Below are positions 27,508-34,740 of a stretch of 64,000 nt of DNA, one piece after another; positions within the stretch are counted from its first letter, which is position 1; every line of letters starts with the position of its first letter. The notes below the pieces were generated by a model. The model searched no databases and had not been told where the DNA came from. It was given only the letters and a program-made list of their open reading frames with translations. A program made the position numbers and the translations under genes. The stretch comes from Massilia phyllostachyos (GTDB lineage: Bacteria > Pseudomonadota > Gammaproteobacteria > Burkholderiales > Burkholderiaceae_D): assembly GCF_021044825.1 (NCBI RefSeq), contig NZ_JAJNOC010000009.1:124001-188000 (forward strand), in the 5' to 3' direction.

Positions 27508-28056
27508 ATGAAGCGCGTCCAGATCGATTTCGCCCCGCGCTCGCTGCGCCGCACCCTGCTGCGCACCCCGCCGCGCAGCGCGGGTTACCTAGCCGCGGTC
27601 GCGGCCCTGTGCTTCACCACCGTGATGACCTTCTCGCGCTGGCAGGAAGACCAGGCCGAGCTCGAAGCCCTGCAGGCCGCGCTCGCGGCCAGGGACAGCG
27701 CCGCGCGTCCCTTGCCGGTGGTGGCCACGCCGAAAGTGGCGCTGTCGGAAGGGCAGGCGCGCGCCGTCAACGAGGCCGTCATGCAGCTCAACTTGCCGTG
27801 GCGCGAGCTGTTCGAGGCGGTGCGCGCCGCGACGCCGGGCAGCGTGGCCCTGCTGGCCCTGGAGCCGGACGCGAAGCGCCGCACCCTGCGCATCACGGCG
27901 GAAGCGCGCACCAGCGACGACATGCTGGCCTACGTCGCGCGCATGCAGGAGCAGAGCTGGTTCGGCAGCGTCATGTTGAGCCGCCACGAGATCGCCGAAC
28001 AGGATCCGAACCGTCCGCTGCGCTTCCAGCTCGTGGCACAGTGGGGTTCCCAATGA
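27508..28056 (+). CDS. PilN/GspL-C-like inner-membrane assembly protein
   Basis: The 182-aa product begins MKRVQIDFAP, a PilN-like cytoplasmic tail, followed by one membrane helix (about 27-43, YLAAVAALCFTTVMTFS), a short coiled coil (WQEDQAELEALQAALAARDS) and a ferredoxin-like periplasmic domain (about 85-180, VALLALEPDAKRRTLRITAEART). This is the architecture of PilN and of the membrane-distal half of GspL. It starts two bases after the preceding stop, and its end overlaps the next start (ATGA). Confidence 0.75.
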   Translation: MKRVQIDFAPRSLRRTLLRTPPRSAGYLAAVAALCFTTVMTFSRWQEDQAELEALQAALAARDSAARPLPVVATPKVALSEGQARAVNEAVMQLNLPWRELFEAVRAATPGSVALLALEPDAKRRTLRITAEARTSDDMLAYVARMQEQSWFGSVMLSRHEIAEQDPNRPLRFQLVAQWGSQ

Positions 28057-28613
28057 AGGGGGCATCGCTCGGATCGCTGTGGCTGCGCCTGCGCGTCGCG
28101 CTGGCGCGCATGAATCCGGTGCTGGTCGTGGCCACGCTGCTGATGCTGGCGTGCGTCGCGTCGCTGGCCTGGCTGGGCGCGGCGCGCATGCGGGTGGCCG
28201 AGGACTACGACGCCGCGCGCCTGGCCGCCGCGCGTCCGGCCCCACCGCCGCCGCCGCCCGCGGCGCCGGGCGCCGACCAGAACCTGGCGCACTTCTACGC
28301 CGCCCTCGGCCAGCGCCGCGGCGTCGAGCGCCAGTTGAAGGAACTGTTCGCGCTGGCCGCCAGGCACGGCCTGGTGCTGCGCCAGGGCGAGTATCGCGCA
28401 GGCCAGGACCGCGCCGGCGGCTTCACGACTTACCAGGTCAACCTGCCGGTCAAGGGCCGCTACGGCGCCATCTGGGCCTTCGCCTTCGACACCCTGCGCG
28501 CGCTGCCGCACGCCTCGCTCGACGACGTCAGCTTCCGGCGCGACGCCATCGGTGAAGAGAACGTCGAGGCGCGCCTGCGCCTGACCCTGTACCTGTCCGG
28601 AGCCGCGCGATGA
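28053..28613 (+). CDS. PilO/GspM-like inner-membrane assembly protein
   Basis: The 186-aa product has one membrane helix (about 22-45, PVLVVATLLMLACVASLAWLG), a proline-rich linker with a run of seven Pro and a periplasmic domain of PilO/GspM type (about 75-185). In that domain FYAALGQRRGVERQLKELFALAARHGLVLRQGEY and VKGRYGAIWAFAFDTLRALPHASLDDVSF resemble the PilO helix-strand pattern. It would pair with the PilN-like protein encoded immediately upstream. Overlaps of four bases at both ends indicate coupled translation. Confidence 0.75.
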   Translation: MKGASLGSLWLRLRVALARMNPVLVVATLLMLACVASLAWLGAARMRVAEDYDAARLAAARPAPPPPPPAAPGADQNLAHFYAALGQRRGVERQLKELFALAARHGLVLRQGEYRAGQDRAGGFTTYQVNLPVKGRYGAIWAFAFDTLRALPHASLDDVSFRRDAIGEENVEARLRLTLYLSGAAR

Positions 28614-29137
28614 AGCCGCGCCACATCGCGATGGGAGCGGCGCTGGTGCTGGCCGCGGGCCTGCTCGTCTTCGGCGACAACACGCCGGAAGATGCGGTGG
28701 CCGAACCGGTCGAACGCGCCCAGGCCGCGCCGCGGGCACGCGCCGTCGCCGCGAAAGAGGCGCCGGCGATCCTGCGCCTGATCCCGCGCGAGACCCTGAT
28801 CGGCGGCGACGACCGCTTCGGCCAGGATGACGAGGGCAGGGACGTGTTCGCGCGCCAGGACTGGACCCCGCCGCCCCCGCCGCCGCCGCCCGCCGGCGCC
28901 TTGCCGCCGCCACCGCCGCCGAGCGCGCCGCCGCTGCCCTTCACCTATATCGGCAAGTCGCTGCAGGAGGGCAGGTGGGAAATCTTCCTGGCGCGCGGCG
29001 ACCGCACCTACCTCGTGCGCGAAGCCGCCGTGATCGACGGCGCCTACCGGGTGGACGCCATCCGGCCGCCGGTGCTGACCCTGACCTACCTGCCGCTGAA
29101 CCAGGTTCAGCAGCTCAATATTGGAGTGTTCGACTAA
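28610..29137 (+). CDS. PilP/GspC-like periplasmic linker protein
   Basis: The 175-aa protein has an N-terminal membrane anchor (about 7-22, AMGAALVLAAGLLVFG), a long disordered linker with two proline runs (about 85-105) and a small beta domain (about 110-175, FTYIGKSLQEGRWEIFLARGDRTYLV). The domain matches the HR/PilP-type fold that binds secretin N-domains. It is encoded directly before the secretin, with the stop and ATG overlapping by one base, which supports a role in connecting the inner-membrane platform to the outer-membrane pore. Naming it PilP or GspC is a matter of context. Confidence 0.72.
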   Translation: MKPRHIAMGAALVLAAGLLVFGDNTPEDAVAEPVERAQAAPRARAVAAKEAPAILRLIPRETLIGGDDRFGQDDEGRDVFARQDWTPPPPPPPPAGALPPPPPPSAPPLPFTYIGKSLQEGRWEIFLARGDRTYLVREAAVIDGAYRVDAIRPPVLTLTYLPLNQVQQLNIGVFD

Positions 29138-31164
29138 TGCTTCGCCTACCACTGCGCGCGCTCTGCGCGGCCTTCGGGGTCCTGCTGCTGGCCAGCTGCG
29201 CGGGCCAGCGCGCCTACCAGGAGGGCAATGCGCTGCTGGCCCAGGACCAGGTCGCGGCCGGGCTGGCCAAGTACCAGGAGGCGGTCGCCGCCGACCCGAA
29301 CAACGCCCAGTACCGCAGCGCCTTGCTGGTCGCGCGCGACAAGGCGGCCACCCGCCTGATCCTGCAGGCCGAGAACGCGATGGCGGCCGGCCAGGGCGCC
29401 GAAGCCGCGGCCGCCTGGAGCCGCGTGCTCGCCTTCGACCCCGCCAACGAGCGCGCGCGCGCCGGCCTGCGCCAGGTCGAGGCCGACCGCCGCCACGCCG
29501 CCATGCTGGGCGACGCGCGTGCGGCCTTCGAGCGCAAGGAATACGACACGGCGCGCCAGCAGCTGGCCGCGATCCTGACCGAGCGTCCCAGCCACGAAGC
29601 GGCGCGCCTGATGCTGCTGCAGGTCGACGAGGCCGCGGCGAAAGCGCCCACCGGCGAGGCGGCGCTGGCGGCGTCCTTCCGCAAGCCGATCAGCCTGGAA
29701 TTCCGCGACGCGCCCTTGAAGCAGATCTTCGAGATCATCTCGCGCCATTCGGGCCTGAACTTCATCTTCGACAAGGACGTCAAGCTTGAGGCCCGCAGCT
29801 CGATCTTCCTCAAGAACAGCACGGTGGAGGCGGCGGTCTACTACCTCCTGATGAGCAACCAGCTCGAGCGCCAGGTCATGGACGGCAACACCATCCTGAT
29901 CTACCCGAACGTGCCGGCCAAGCTGCGCGAATACCAGGAGATGACGGTCAAGACCTTCTTCCTGGCGAATGCCGACGCCAAGAACATCGCCAACACCTTT
30001 AAGACGATCCTGAAGTCGCGCGACGTGGTGGTCGACGAAAAGCTCAACCTCGTGATCCTGCGCGACAGTCCGGAAGCGATCAAGGTGGCGACCCAGCTGG
30101 TGGCGCTGCAGGACGTGCCCGAGCCGGAAGTCATGCTCGAGGTCGAGGTCCTGGAAATCAAGCGCAGCAGCATCGTGGACCTCGGCATCGCCTGGCCGCG
30201 CGCCTTGTCCTTCTCGCCGCTGCAGGGGCCGAACGGCGAGCCGGTGACGATCAACGAATTGCGCGGCCTGAACCGCGACACCATCCTGGTCGGCGGCGTG
30301 GTCGGCACCGTCAACGCCAACAAGGCCGACGGCGACTCCAACACCCTGGCCAATCCGCGCATCCGCGTGCGCAACAAGGAAAAGGCCAAGGTCGTGATCG
30401 GCGAGAAGATCCCGAACATCTCGGCCACCGTGTCCTCGGGCATCGGCGGCTTCGCTTCCGAGACGCCGAACTACGTCGACGTCGGCCTGACCCTGAACGT
30501 CGAGCCCACCATCTACCTGAACAACGAAGTCGGCATCCGCATCGCGCTCGAGGTCAGCACCTTGGGTGAAGCGGTGACCACGCGCTCGGGCAGCGTCGCC
30601 TACCGCATCGGCACCCGTTCGGCCACCACGATGCTGCAGCTGAAGGATGGCGAGAACCAGGTGCTGGCGGGCCTGATCAGCAACGAAGACCGCTCCAGCG
30701 GCAGCAAGGTGCCCGGTTTCGGCGACATTCCGGTGGTGGGGCGCCTGTTCGGCAGCACCCGCGACCAGCTCGATCGCACCGAGATCGTGCTGTCGATCAC
30801 GCCGCACCTGGTGCGCACCGTGCAGCGTCCGCCGGCTGCGGCGTCCGAATTCGGCGCCGGCACCGAGGCCAGCTTCCGCCGCCGTCCGGACAGCACGGTG
30901 CGGGTGCCGGTGCAGCTGCCGTCCGGCGCCGTCCTCGCGCCGCGTCCCGTCGCCGGCGCGGCGCCGATTACCGGCACGGCCACGCCGGCGCCGGCGCCCG
31001 AGCGTCCGTTCTCGGTGCCGCCGTCGCAGCTGCCGTCGGCGCCGCCGAGCGGTTCGCCGCAATCGGGTCCGCCGGCCTCGCAGCCGGCCACCGAGCCCGA
31101 GGTGCAGGTCACGCCGGTGCCCGCGCCGCCGCCCGCGACCACCGCGAATCCGCCGGTCCAGTAG
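29137..31164 (+). CDS. gspD: Outer-membrane secretin GspD (lipoprotein, TPR-bearing)
   Basis: This 675-aa protein should form the outer-membrane channel. The signal peptide ends in the lipobox LLASC with Cys21, so it may reach the outer membrane without a separate pilotin. A TPR-like segment (about 25-180) precedes the N-domains: ISLEFRDAPLKQIFEIISRHSGLNF, SSIFLKNSTVEAAVYYLL and KTFFLANADAKNIANTFKTIL. The secretin core (about 350-560) has VMLEVEVLEIKRS, ANPRIRVRNKEKAKVVIGEKIP and VPGFGDIPVVGRLFGS. A long Pro/Ala-rich C-terminal tail (about 585-675) is unusual. TPR-plus-secretin layout is more like pilus/MSHA-type secretins than classical GspD. Confidence 0.92.
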   Translation: MLRLPLRALCAAFGVLLLASCAGQRAYQEGNALLAQDQVAAGLAKYQEAVAADPNNAQYRSALLVARDKAATRLILQAENAMAAGQGAEAAAAWSRVLAFDPANERARAGLRQVEADRRHAAMLGDARAAFERKEYDTARQQLAAILTERPSHEAARLMLLQVDEAAAKAPTGEAALAASFRKPISLEFRDAPLKQIFEIISRHSGLNFIFDKDVKLEARSSIFLKNSTVEAAVYYLLMSNQLERQVMDGNTILIYPNVPAKLREYQEMTVKTFFLANADAKNIANTFKTILKSRDVVVDEKLNLVILRDSPEAIKVATQLVALQDVPEPEVMLEVEVLEIKRSSIVDLGIAWPRALSFSPLQGPNGEPVTINELRGLNRDTILVGGVVGTVNANKADGDSNTLANPRIRVRNKEKAKVVIGEKIPNISATVSSGIGGFASETPNYVDVGLTLNVEPTIYLNNEVGIRIALEVSTLGEAVTTRSGSVAYRIGTRSATTMLQLKDGENQVLAGLISNEDRSSGSKVPGFGDIPVVGRLFGSTRDQLDRTEIVLSITPHLVRTVQRPPAAASEFGAGTEASFRRRPDSTVRVPVQLPSGAVLAPRPVAGAAPITGTATPAPAPERPFSVPPSQLPSAPPSGSPQSGPPASQPATEPEVQVTPVPAPPPATTANPPVQ

Positions 31165-31166
31165 CC

Positions 31167-31637
31167 ATGAACAGGCGCGGCTTCACCCTCATCGAGCTCT
31201 TGGTCACCTTGGCGATCCTGGCCTTGCTGGGGACCATGGTGGTGCCGGTGGCGCAAATCACGGCGCAGCGCCGCGACGAGGCCGAGCTGCGCCGCGGCTT
31301 GCGCGAGATCCGCGCCGGCATCGACGCCTATAAAAAGGCGAGCGACGAGGGCAGGGTGGCCAAGGCCGCGGGCGCGACCGGCTATCCGCCGCGCCTGGAG
31401 ATGCTGGTCGAGGGCGTGCGCGACATGCGCAGTCCGAAGGAAGCGAAGATCTACTTCATGCGCCGCCTGCCGCGCGACCCCTTCCATTCCGACCCGGAGA
31501 CGCCGGACGCCGAGACCTGGGGCAAGCGCAGCTACGTCAGCGAGCCGGACGAGCCGAAGGAAGGCGACGATGTCTACGATGTCTACTCGACGTCCGAAAA
31601 ACCGGGCCTGAACGGCATTCCCTACAGAAGATGGTGA
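31167..31637 (+). CDS. Type II secretion pseudopilin (GspG-like)
   Basis: The 156-aa prepilin has the short leader MNRRG followed by FTLIELLVTLAILALLGTMVV, with Glu5 present. The globular part (about 35-150) includes LRRGLREIRAGIDAYKKASDEG and LPRDPFHSDPETPDAETWGKRSY, a GspG-like ending in which a calcium loop would sit. It starts two bases after the secretin stop and overlaps the next pseudopilin by 7 bases. It may be a minor or substitute major subunit; the operon encodes one canonical GspG and two further GspG-like proteins. Confidence 0.85.
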   Translation: MNRRGFTLIELLVTLAILALLGTMVVPVAQITAQRRDEAELRRGLREIRAGIDAYKKASDEGRVAKAAGATGYPPRLEMLVEGVRDMRSPKEAKIYFMRRLPRDPFHSDPETPDAETWGKRSYVSEPDEPKEGDDVYDVYSTSEKPGLNGIPYRRW

Positions 31638-32023
31638 TGGCAACCCGACCCGAGCGCCCGCGTGGCTTCACGCTGATCGAACTGCTGGTGGTGCTGGGCA
31701 TCGTCGCGCTGCTGCTCACGCTCGCGGTGCCGCGCTTCTTCCCCAGCATCGACACCAGCCGCGAAACCATCCTGCAGGAGAACCTGAGGAACACGCGCGA
31801 CATCATCGACCAGTTCCACTCCGACACCGGGCGCTATCCGGAGTCGCTCGAGCAGCTGGTGGAGAAAAAATACCTGCGCGAGCTGCCGATGGACCCGATC
31901 CTGGAGTCGCGCGAAGGCTGGATCATCGAGCCGCCGCCGGAAGGCGAGCAGGGCGTGGTCGGCAACCTGCGCAGCGGCGCGCCGGGGAACGACCGCAAGG
32001 GGCAGCCCTATGCGGAGTGGTAA
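31631..32023 (+). CDS. Type II secretion pseudopilin (GspG/GspH-like)
   Basis: The 130-aa prepilin carries RPRG-FTLIELLVVLGIVALLLTLAVPRFF, with cleavage after Gly12 and Glu5 intact. The rest (ENLRNTRDIIDQFHSDTGRYPESLEQLVEKKYLRELPMDPI) closely follows the GspG pattern of helix plus DTGRYPxSLxxLV, but the C-terminus is short and proline-rich. Either ATG 31631 or ATG 31637 could serve as start. It overlaps both neighbours, by 7 and 14 bases. Confidence 0.85.
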   Translation: MVMATRPERPRGFTLIELLVVLGIVALLLTLAVPRFFPSIDTSRETILQENLRNTRDIIDQFHSDTGRYPESLEQLVEKKYLRELPMDPILESREGWIIEPPPEGEQGVVGNLRSGAPGNDRKGQPYAEW

Positions 32024-32675
32024 ACATCGTCAAGGCGGGTTCACTTACCTCGGCCTGATCGTCTTCGTCTTCATCATCGGCCTGGTGGGCGCCGCCACCC
32101 TGAAGGTCGAGGCCCTGCTGCGCCGCGCCCAGCTGGAACGGGAGCTGCTGGAAACCGGCGCCCAGTTCAGCGCGGCCCTGAACAGCTACGCCGCCGCGAC
32201 CCCGCGCGGCCAGCCGCGTGCGCCGATGGCGCTGGACGACCTGCTGCGCGACAAGCGCTTCCCGAATCCGCGCCGCCACCTGCGCAAGGTCTTCATCGAC
32301 CCGGTCACCGGCAAGCCCGAATGGGGCCTGGTGCGGGCAGGCGAGGCCGGTCCCATCCTCGGCGTGCACAGCCTGTCGCAGGCGACGCCGCTGAAGCAGG
32401 CGAACTTCGAACCGCGCTTCAGCGGCTTCGAGAACCGCGAACACCTGGCGCAGTGGCTATTCATGGCGCAGGAGACGGGCGCGCCGGTTCTGCTGCCGCC
32501 GAACGTGCCGGCGCGGCCGCAGACCCCGCCCGCCACGCCCGCGCCGCCGACGCCGCAGCCCTCGCCCGTGCCGGTTCCGGACCCGTCGCAGGACGAAGGA
32601 CCGGCCGAAGCGCCGGAGGAACCGCCGTCGCAGCCGCAAGACCCGCCGGGCCAGTCACAGGATTCCGGCCGGTAG
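32010..32675 (+). CDS. Atypical pseudopilin without Glu5, possible tip (GspK-like) subunit
   Basis: The 221-aa protein begins MRSGKHRQGG-FTYLGLIVFVFIIGLVGAATLK. This is a prepilin signal, but the mature fifth residue is Gly instead of Glu. In type II systems only the tip pseudopilin GspK normally lacks Glu5. The globular part (about 40-160) contains RRHLRKVFIDPVTGKPEWGLVRAGEAGPILGVHSLS in pieces not typical of GspK, and the C-terminus is a 55-residue Pro/Gln-rich tail. As the last gene of the operon and the only one lacking Glu5, it is a candidate tip subunit. That role is inferred. Confidence 0.75.
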   Translation: MRSGKHRQGGFTYLGLIVFVFIIGLVGAATLKVEALLRRAQLERELLETGAQFSAALNSYAAATPRGQPRAPMALDDLLRDKRFPNPRRHLRKVFIDPVTGKPEWGLVRAGEAGPILGVHSLSQATPLKQANFEPRFSGFENREHLAQWLFMAQETGAPVLLPPNVPARPQTPPATPAPPTPQPSPVPVPDPSQDEGPAEAPEEPPSQPQDPPGQSQDSGR

Positions 32676-32692
32676 CCGGAACGCGCACGGCA

Positions 32693-33142
32693 TCACGCCC
32701 TGGCGAGCGGCTTCATTCGGAAGCTGACGCCCAGGCGATTGATGGCATTCATCGTTGCAATCACGATGGTCAGTTCGACCAGGTCCTTTTCGGCGAAGCT
32801 GGCCAGCGCCGCCGCGTAGGCTTCGTCGGAGGCATGCGTTTCGCCGACGCGGGTCACTTCTTCCGTCCATGCCAGCGCCGCCTGCTCCCGGTCCGAGAAC
32901 AGATAGCGCACCTCGTCCCACACCGGCACCAGGACGATCTTGTCGATCGACATGCCGCTCTTGATCAGGTCGCGCGTATGGATATCGATGCAGTGCGCAC
33001 AGCCATTCAGTTGCGACGTTCGCAGGAACACCAGGTGGATCAAGTCGTTCGGTAAGTTCGTCCCGGTGGTGGCGTAATGGTGCAGTGCGCCGACGGCTTT
33101 CGCACCGTCGGCCGATACCTGGAACCAGTTTGGGCGTTTCAT
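32693..33142 (-). CDS. Carboxymuconolactone decarboxylase/AhpD-like protein
   Basis: The 149-aa product belongs to the AhpD-like carboxymuconolactone decarboxylase superfamily. The redox/proton-relay motif is clear: VFLRTSQLNGCAHCIDIHTRDL near residues 40-60 has the C-x2-C followed by a conserved His. WDEVRYLFSDREQAALAWTEEVT and LVELTIVIATMNAINRLGVSF complete the family pattern. AAAGGAAAA lies upstream of the ATG. An ECF41-type promoter sequence at 33203-33229 points at this gene, and a sibling of the same family is transcribed divergently. These small proteins act as peroxidase partners or lactone enzymes; the substrate is unknown. Confidence 0.88.
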   Translation of the reverse strand: MKRPNWFQVSADGAKAVGALHHYATTGTNLPNDLIHLVFLRTSQLNGCAHCIDIHTRDLIKSGMSIDKIVLVPVWDEVRYLFSDREQAALAWTEEVTRVGETHASDEAYAAALASFAEKDLVELTIVIATMNAINRLGVSFRMKPLARA

Positions 33143-33202
33143 GGCGGTTTTTCCTTTATCTATGGTCTGGCGGCGGGCCGTTCGCGCCACCGCTGTCGAC
33201 AA

Positions 33203-33229
33203 GACGGGCGCCATGCACGATTTGTGACA
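33203..33229 (-). promoter_or_regulatory. Predicted ECF41-type promoter (minus strand)
   Basis: Read on the minus strand this is TGTCACA, 16 bases, CGTC. It equals the published ECF41 promoter motif (TGTCACA-N16-CGTC) in both elements and spacing. It lies 61 bases upstream of the carboxymuconolactone decarboxylase-like gene at 32693-33142. Confidence 0.82.
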
Positions 33230-33253
33230 GCGTCGAAAAAAATGCCCGAAACC

Positions 33254-33280
33254 TGTCACAGCGAGATGGCCTGGCCCGTC
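33254..33280 (+). promoter_or_regulatory. Predicted ECF41-type promoter (plus strand)
   Basis: TGTCACA at 33254-33260 and CGTC at 33277-33280 are separated by exactly 16 bases, again the full ECF41 motif. It would drive the gene at 33332 and, since only 37 bases separate the two genes, probably the sigma factor itself. It is arranged divergently to the site at 33203-33229. Confidence 0.82.
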
Positions 33281-33331
33281 TAAGGAGCAGGAGGGCGCGC
33301 GGTGCGCCCTCCACCCTGACCAGAGGCCACC

Positions 33332-33796
33332 ATGTCCCATACTGCTCGTCTTCCATTTTTTTCCTTGGCGCCCAACGCGCTGCATGCAATGATCAAGCTG
33401 TCGAAGACAGTGGGTCAAAGTTCGATCGGCGAGCGTCTCTTCGAGCTGGTGAACCTGCGGGTGTCGCAGGTGAACGGCTGTGGCGTATGTGTCGACATGC
33501 ACTGGCGCTTCCTGCTCGCGCAGGGCGCCGATCCGCGCCACCTGAACGCGATCGCCGGCTGGCGCGAAGCCCCGTTTTTCAACCCGCGCGAGCGTGCGGC
33601 CCTGGCCTGGGCGGATGCCGTCAACGCGCTGCCGCAGCGGGATGACACCGATGCCGCCTACGAGGAAGTGTCCAGGCACTTCAGCGAGACCGAGATCGTG
33701 GAACTCAGCTACTGCATCGCCGCCATCCGTGGCTGGAACGTGTTGAACATCTCGCTGCGTAACCAGATTCCGGATCAACCCGCGCCAGGTTTTTGA
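33332..33796 (+). CDS. Carboxymuconolactone decarboxylase/AhpD-like protein
   Basis: The 154-aa product is the divergent sibling of the protein at 32693-33142. It has the AhpD-like motif VNLRVSQVNGCGVCVDMHWRFLL (about 40-62) with C-x2-C-x3-H, then WREAPFFNPRERAALAWADAVNAL and EIVELSYCIAAIRGWNVLNIS. A plausible ribosome site (CAGAGG) precedes the ATG. An ECF41-type promoter lies about 50 bases upstream and the ECF41 sigma gene follows after 37 bases. Carboxymuconolactone decarboxylases are one of the classes of genes known to accompany ECF41 sigma factors, so regulation and function are probably linked. Confidence 0.88.
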   Translation: MSHTARLPFFSLAPNALHAMIKLSKTVGQSSIGERLFELVNLRVSQVNGCGVCVDMHWRFLLAQGADPRHLNAIAGWREAPFFNPRERAALAWADAVNALPQRDDTDAAYEEVSRHFSETEIVELSYCIAAIRGWNVLNISLRNQIPDQPAPGF

Positions 33797-33833
33797 TGTC
33801 GGCCGCGGTAGGAAAAGAAAGGAAAGCTGCACC

Positions 33834-34721
33834 ATGACCGACCAAGCCGACACGCCCCCGGAAGCGGCCTTCGAGATGCTGCGCCCGCGCCTGTTGTCGA
33901 TTGCCTACCGCATGCTCGGCACGCGCGCGGACGCCGAGGACGTGGTGCAGGACGCCTGGCTGCGCTGGCATGGCGCGGCCAAGGAGGGCATCGTGTCCCA
34001 GGAAGCATGGCTGGTGACCGTGACGACCCGTCTCGCCATCGATCGCCTGCGCCTGGCCAAGGCCGATCGTGAAGCCTATGTCGGCTGGTGGCTGCCGGAA
34101 CCGCTGGTGGAACTGGACGAAACGACACCCGAGAGCACGCTCGAACTGGCGAACGAGGTGTCGGTCGCCTTCATGTGGGTGCTGGAACGCTTGTCGGCGG
34201 AAGAGCGTGCAGCCTTCCTGATGCGCCAGGTATTCGATGCCGATTACGCCGACATCGCCGAGGTGGTGAAGAAGTCGGAGCCGGCCTGCCGGCAACTCGT
34301 GCATCGTGCGTCGGAGCGCGTCCGGCAGGAGCGTCCGCGCTTCGACGTCCCCAGGGACAAGCACCGCGAACTGCTGGACAGGTTCATCCAGGCCGCCAGG
34401 CATGGCAGCCGCGCCGACATGCGCGCCCTGATGTCGGACGAGGTGCAGCTGGTGGCGGACGGCGGCGGCAAGGTCGCGTCCTTCCAGCATGTCTTGAGGG
34501 GCGCGGGCCGCGTCGCCGGCGTATTCTGGGCGCTCGAACACCGGTTTCCCCTGCAGGTCGCCTACCGGGCCGCGCTCGTGAACGGCGAGCCGGGTATCCT
34601 GCGTTATGTGCAGGGAAAGCTGGAGTCGGTGCAGTCCTTCATCGTCGATGACGACCGCATCGTGGCCGTCTTCATCATGCGCAATCCCGACAAGCTGGCA
34701 TCGGTGCCGCAGGCGCTCTGA
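33834..34721 (+). CDS. ECF41-family sigma factor with SnoaL-like C-terminal domain
   Basis: The 295-aa protein is an extracytoplasmic-function sigma factor of the ECF41 (SigJ-like) type. Sigma region 2 (about 12-80) includes LLSIAYRMLGTRADAEDVVQDAWLRW and region 4 (about 120-170) includes LERLSAEERAAFLMRQVFDADYADIAEVV. A C-terminal NTF2/SnoaL-like extension (about 185-295) carries the two ECF41 signatures DGGGKV and NPDKL. In this family the extension replaces an anti-sigma factor and tunes activity. AAAGGA precedes the start. Two matching promoters lie within 650 bases upstream, so the locus is likely autoregulated. The inducing signal is unknown. Confidence 0.92.
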   Translation: MTDQADTPPEAAFEMLRPRLLSIAYRMLGTRADAEDVVQDAWLRWHGAAKEGIVSQEAWLVTVTTRLAIDRLRLAKADREAYVGWWLPEPLVELDETTPESTLELANEVSVAFMWVLERLSAEERAAFLMRQVFDADYADIAEVVKKSEPACRQLVHRASERVRQERPRFDVPRDKHRELLDRFIQAARHGSRADMRALMSDEVQLVADGGGKVASFQHVLRGAGRVAGVFWALEHRFPLQVAYRAALVNGEPGILRYVQGKLESVQSFIVDDDRIVAVFIMRNPDKLASVPQAL

Positions 34722-34740
34722 AACGCCGCGCACCGCGGCC

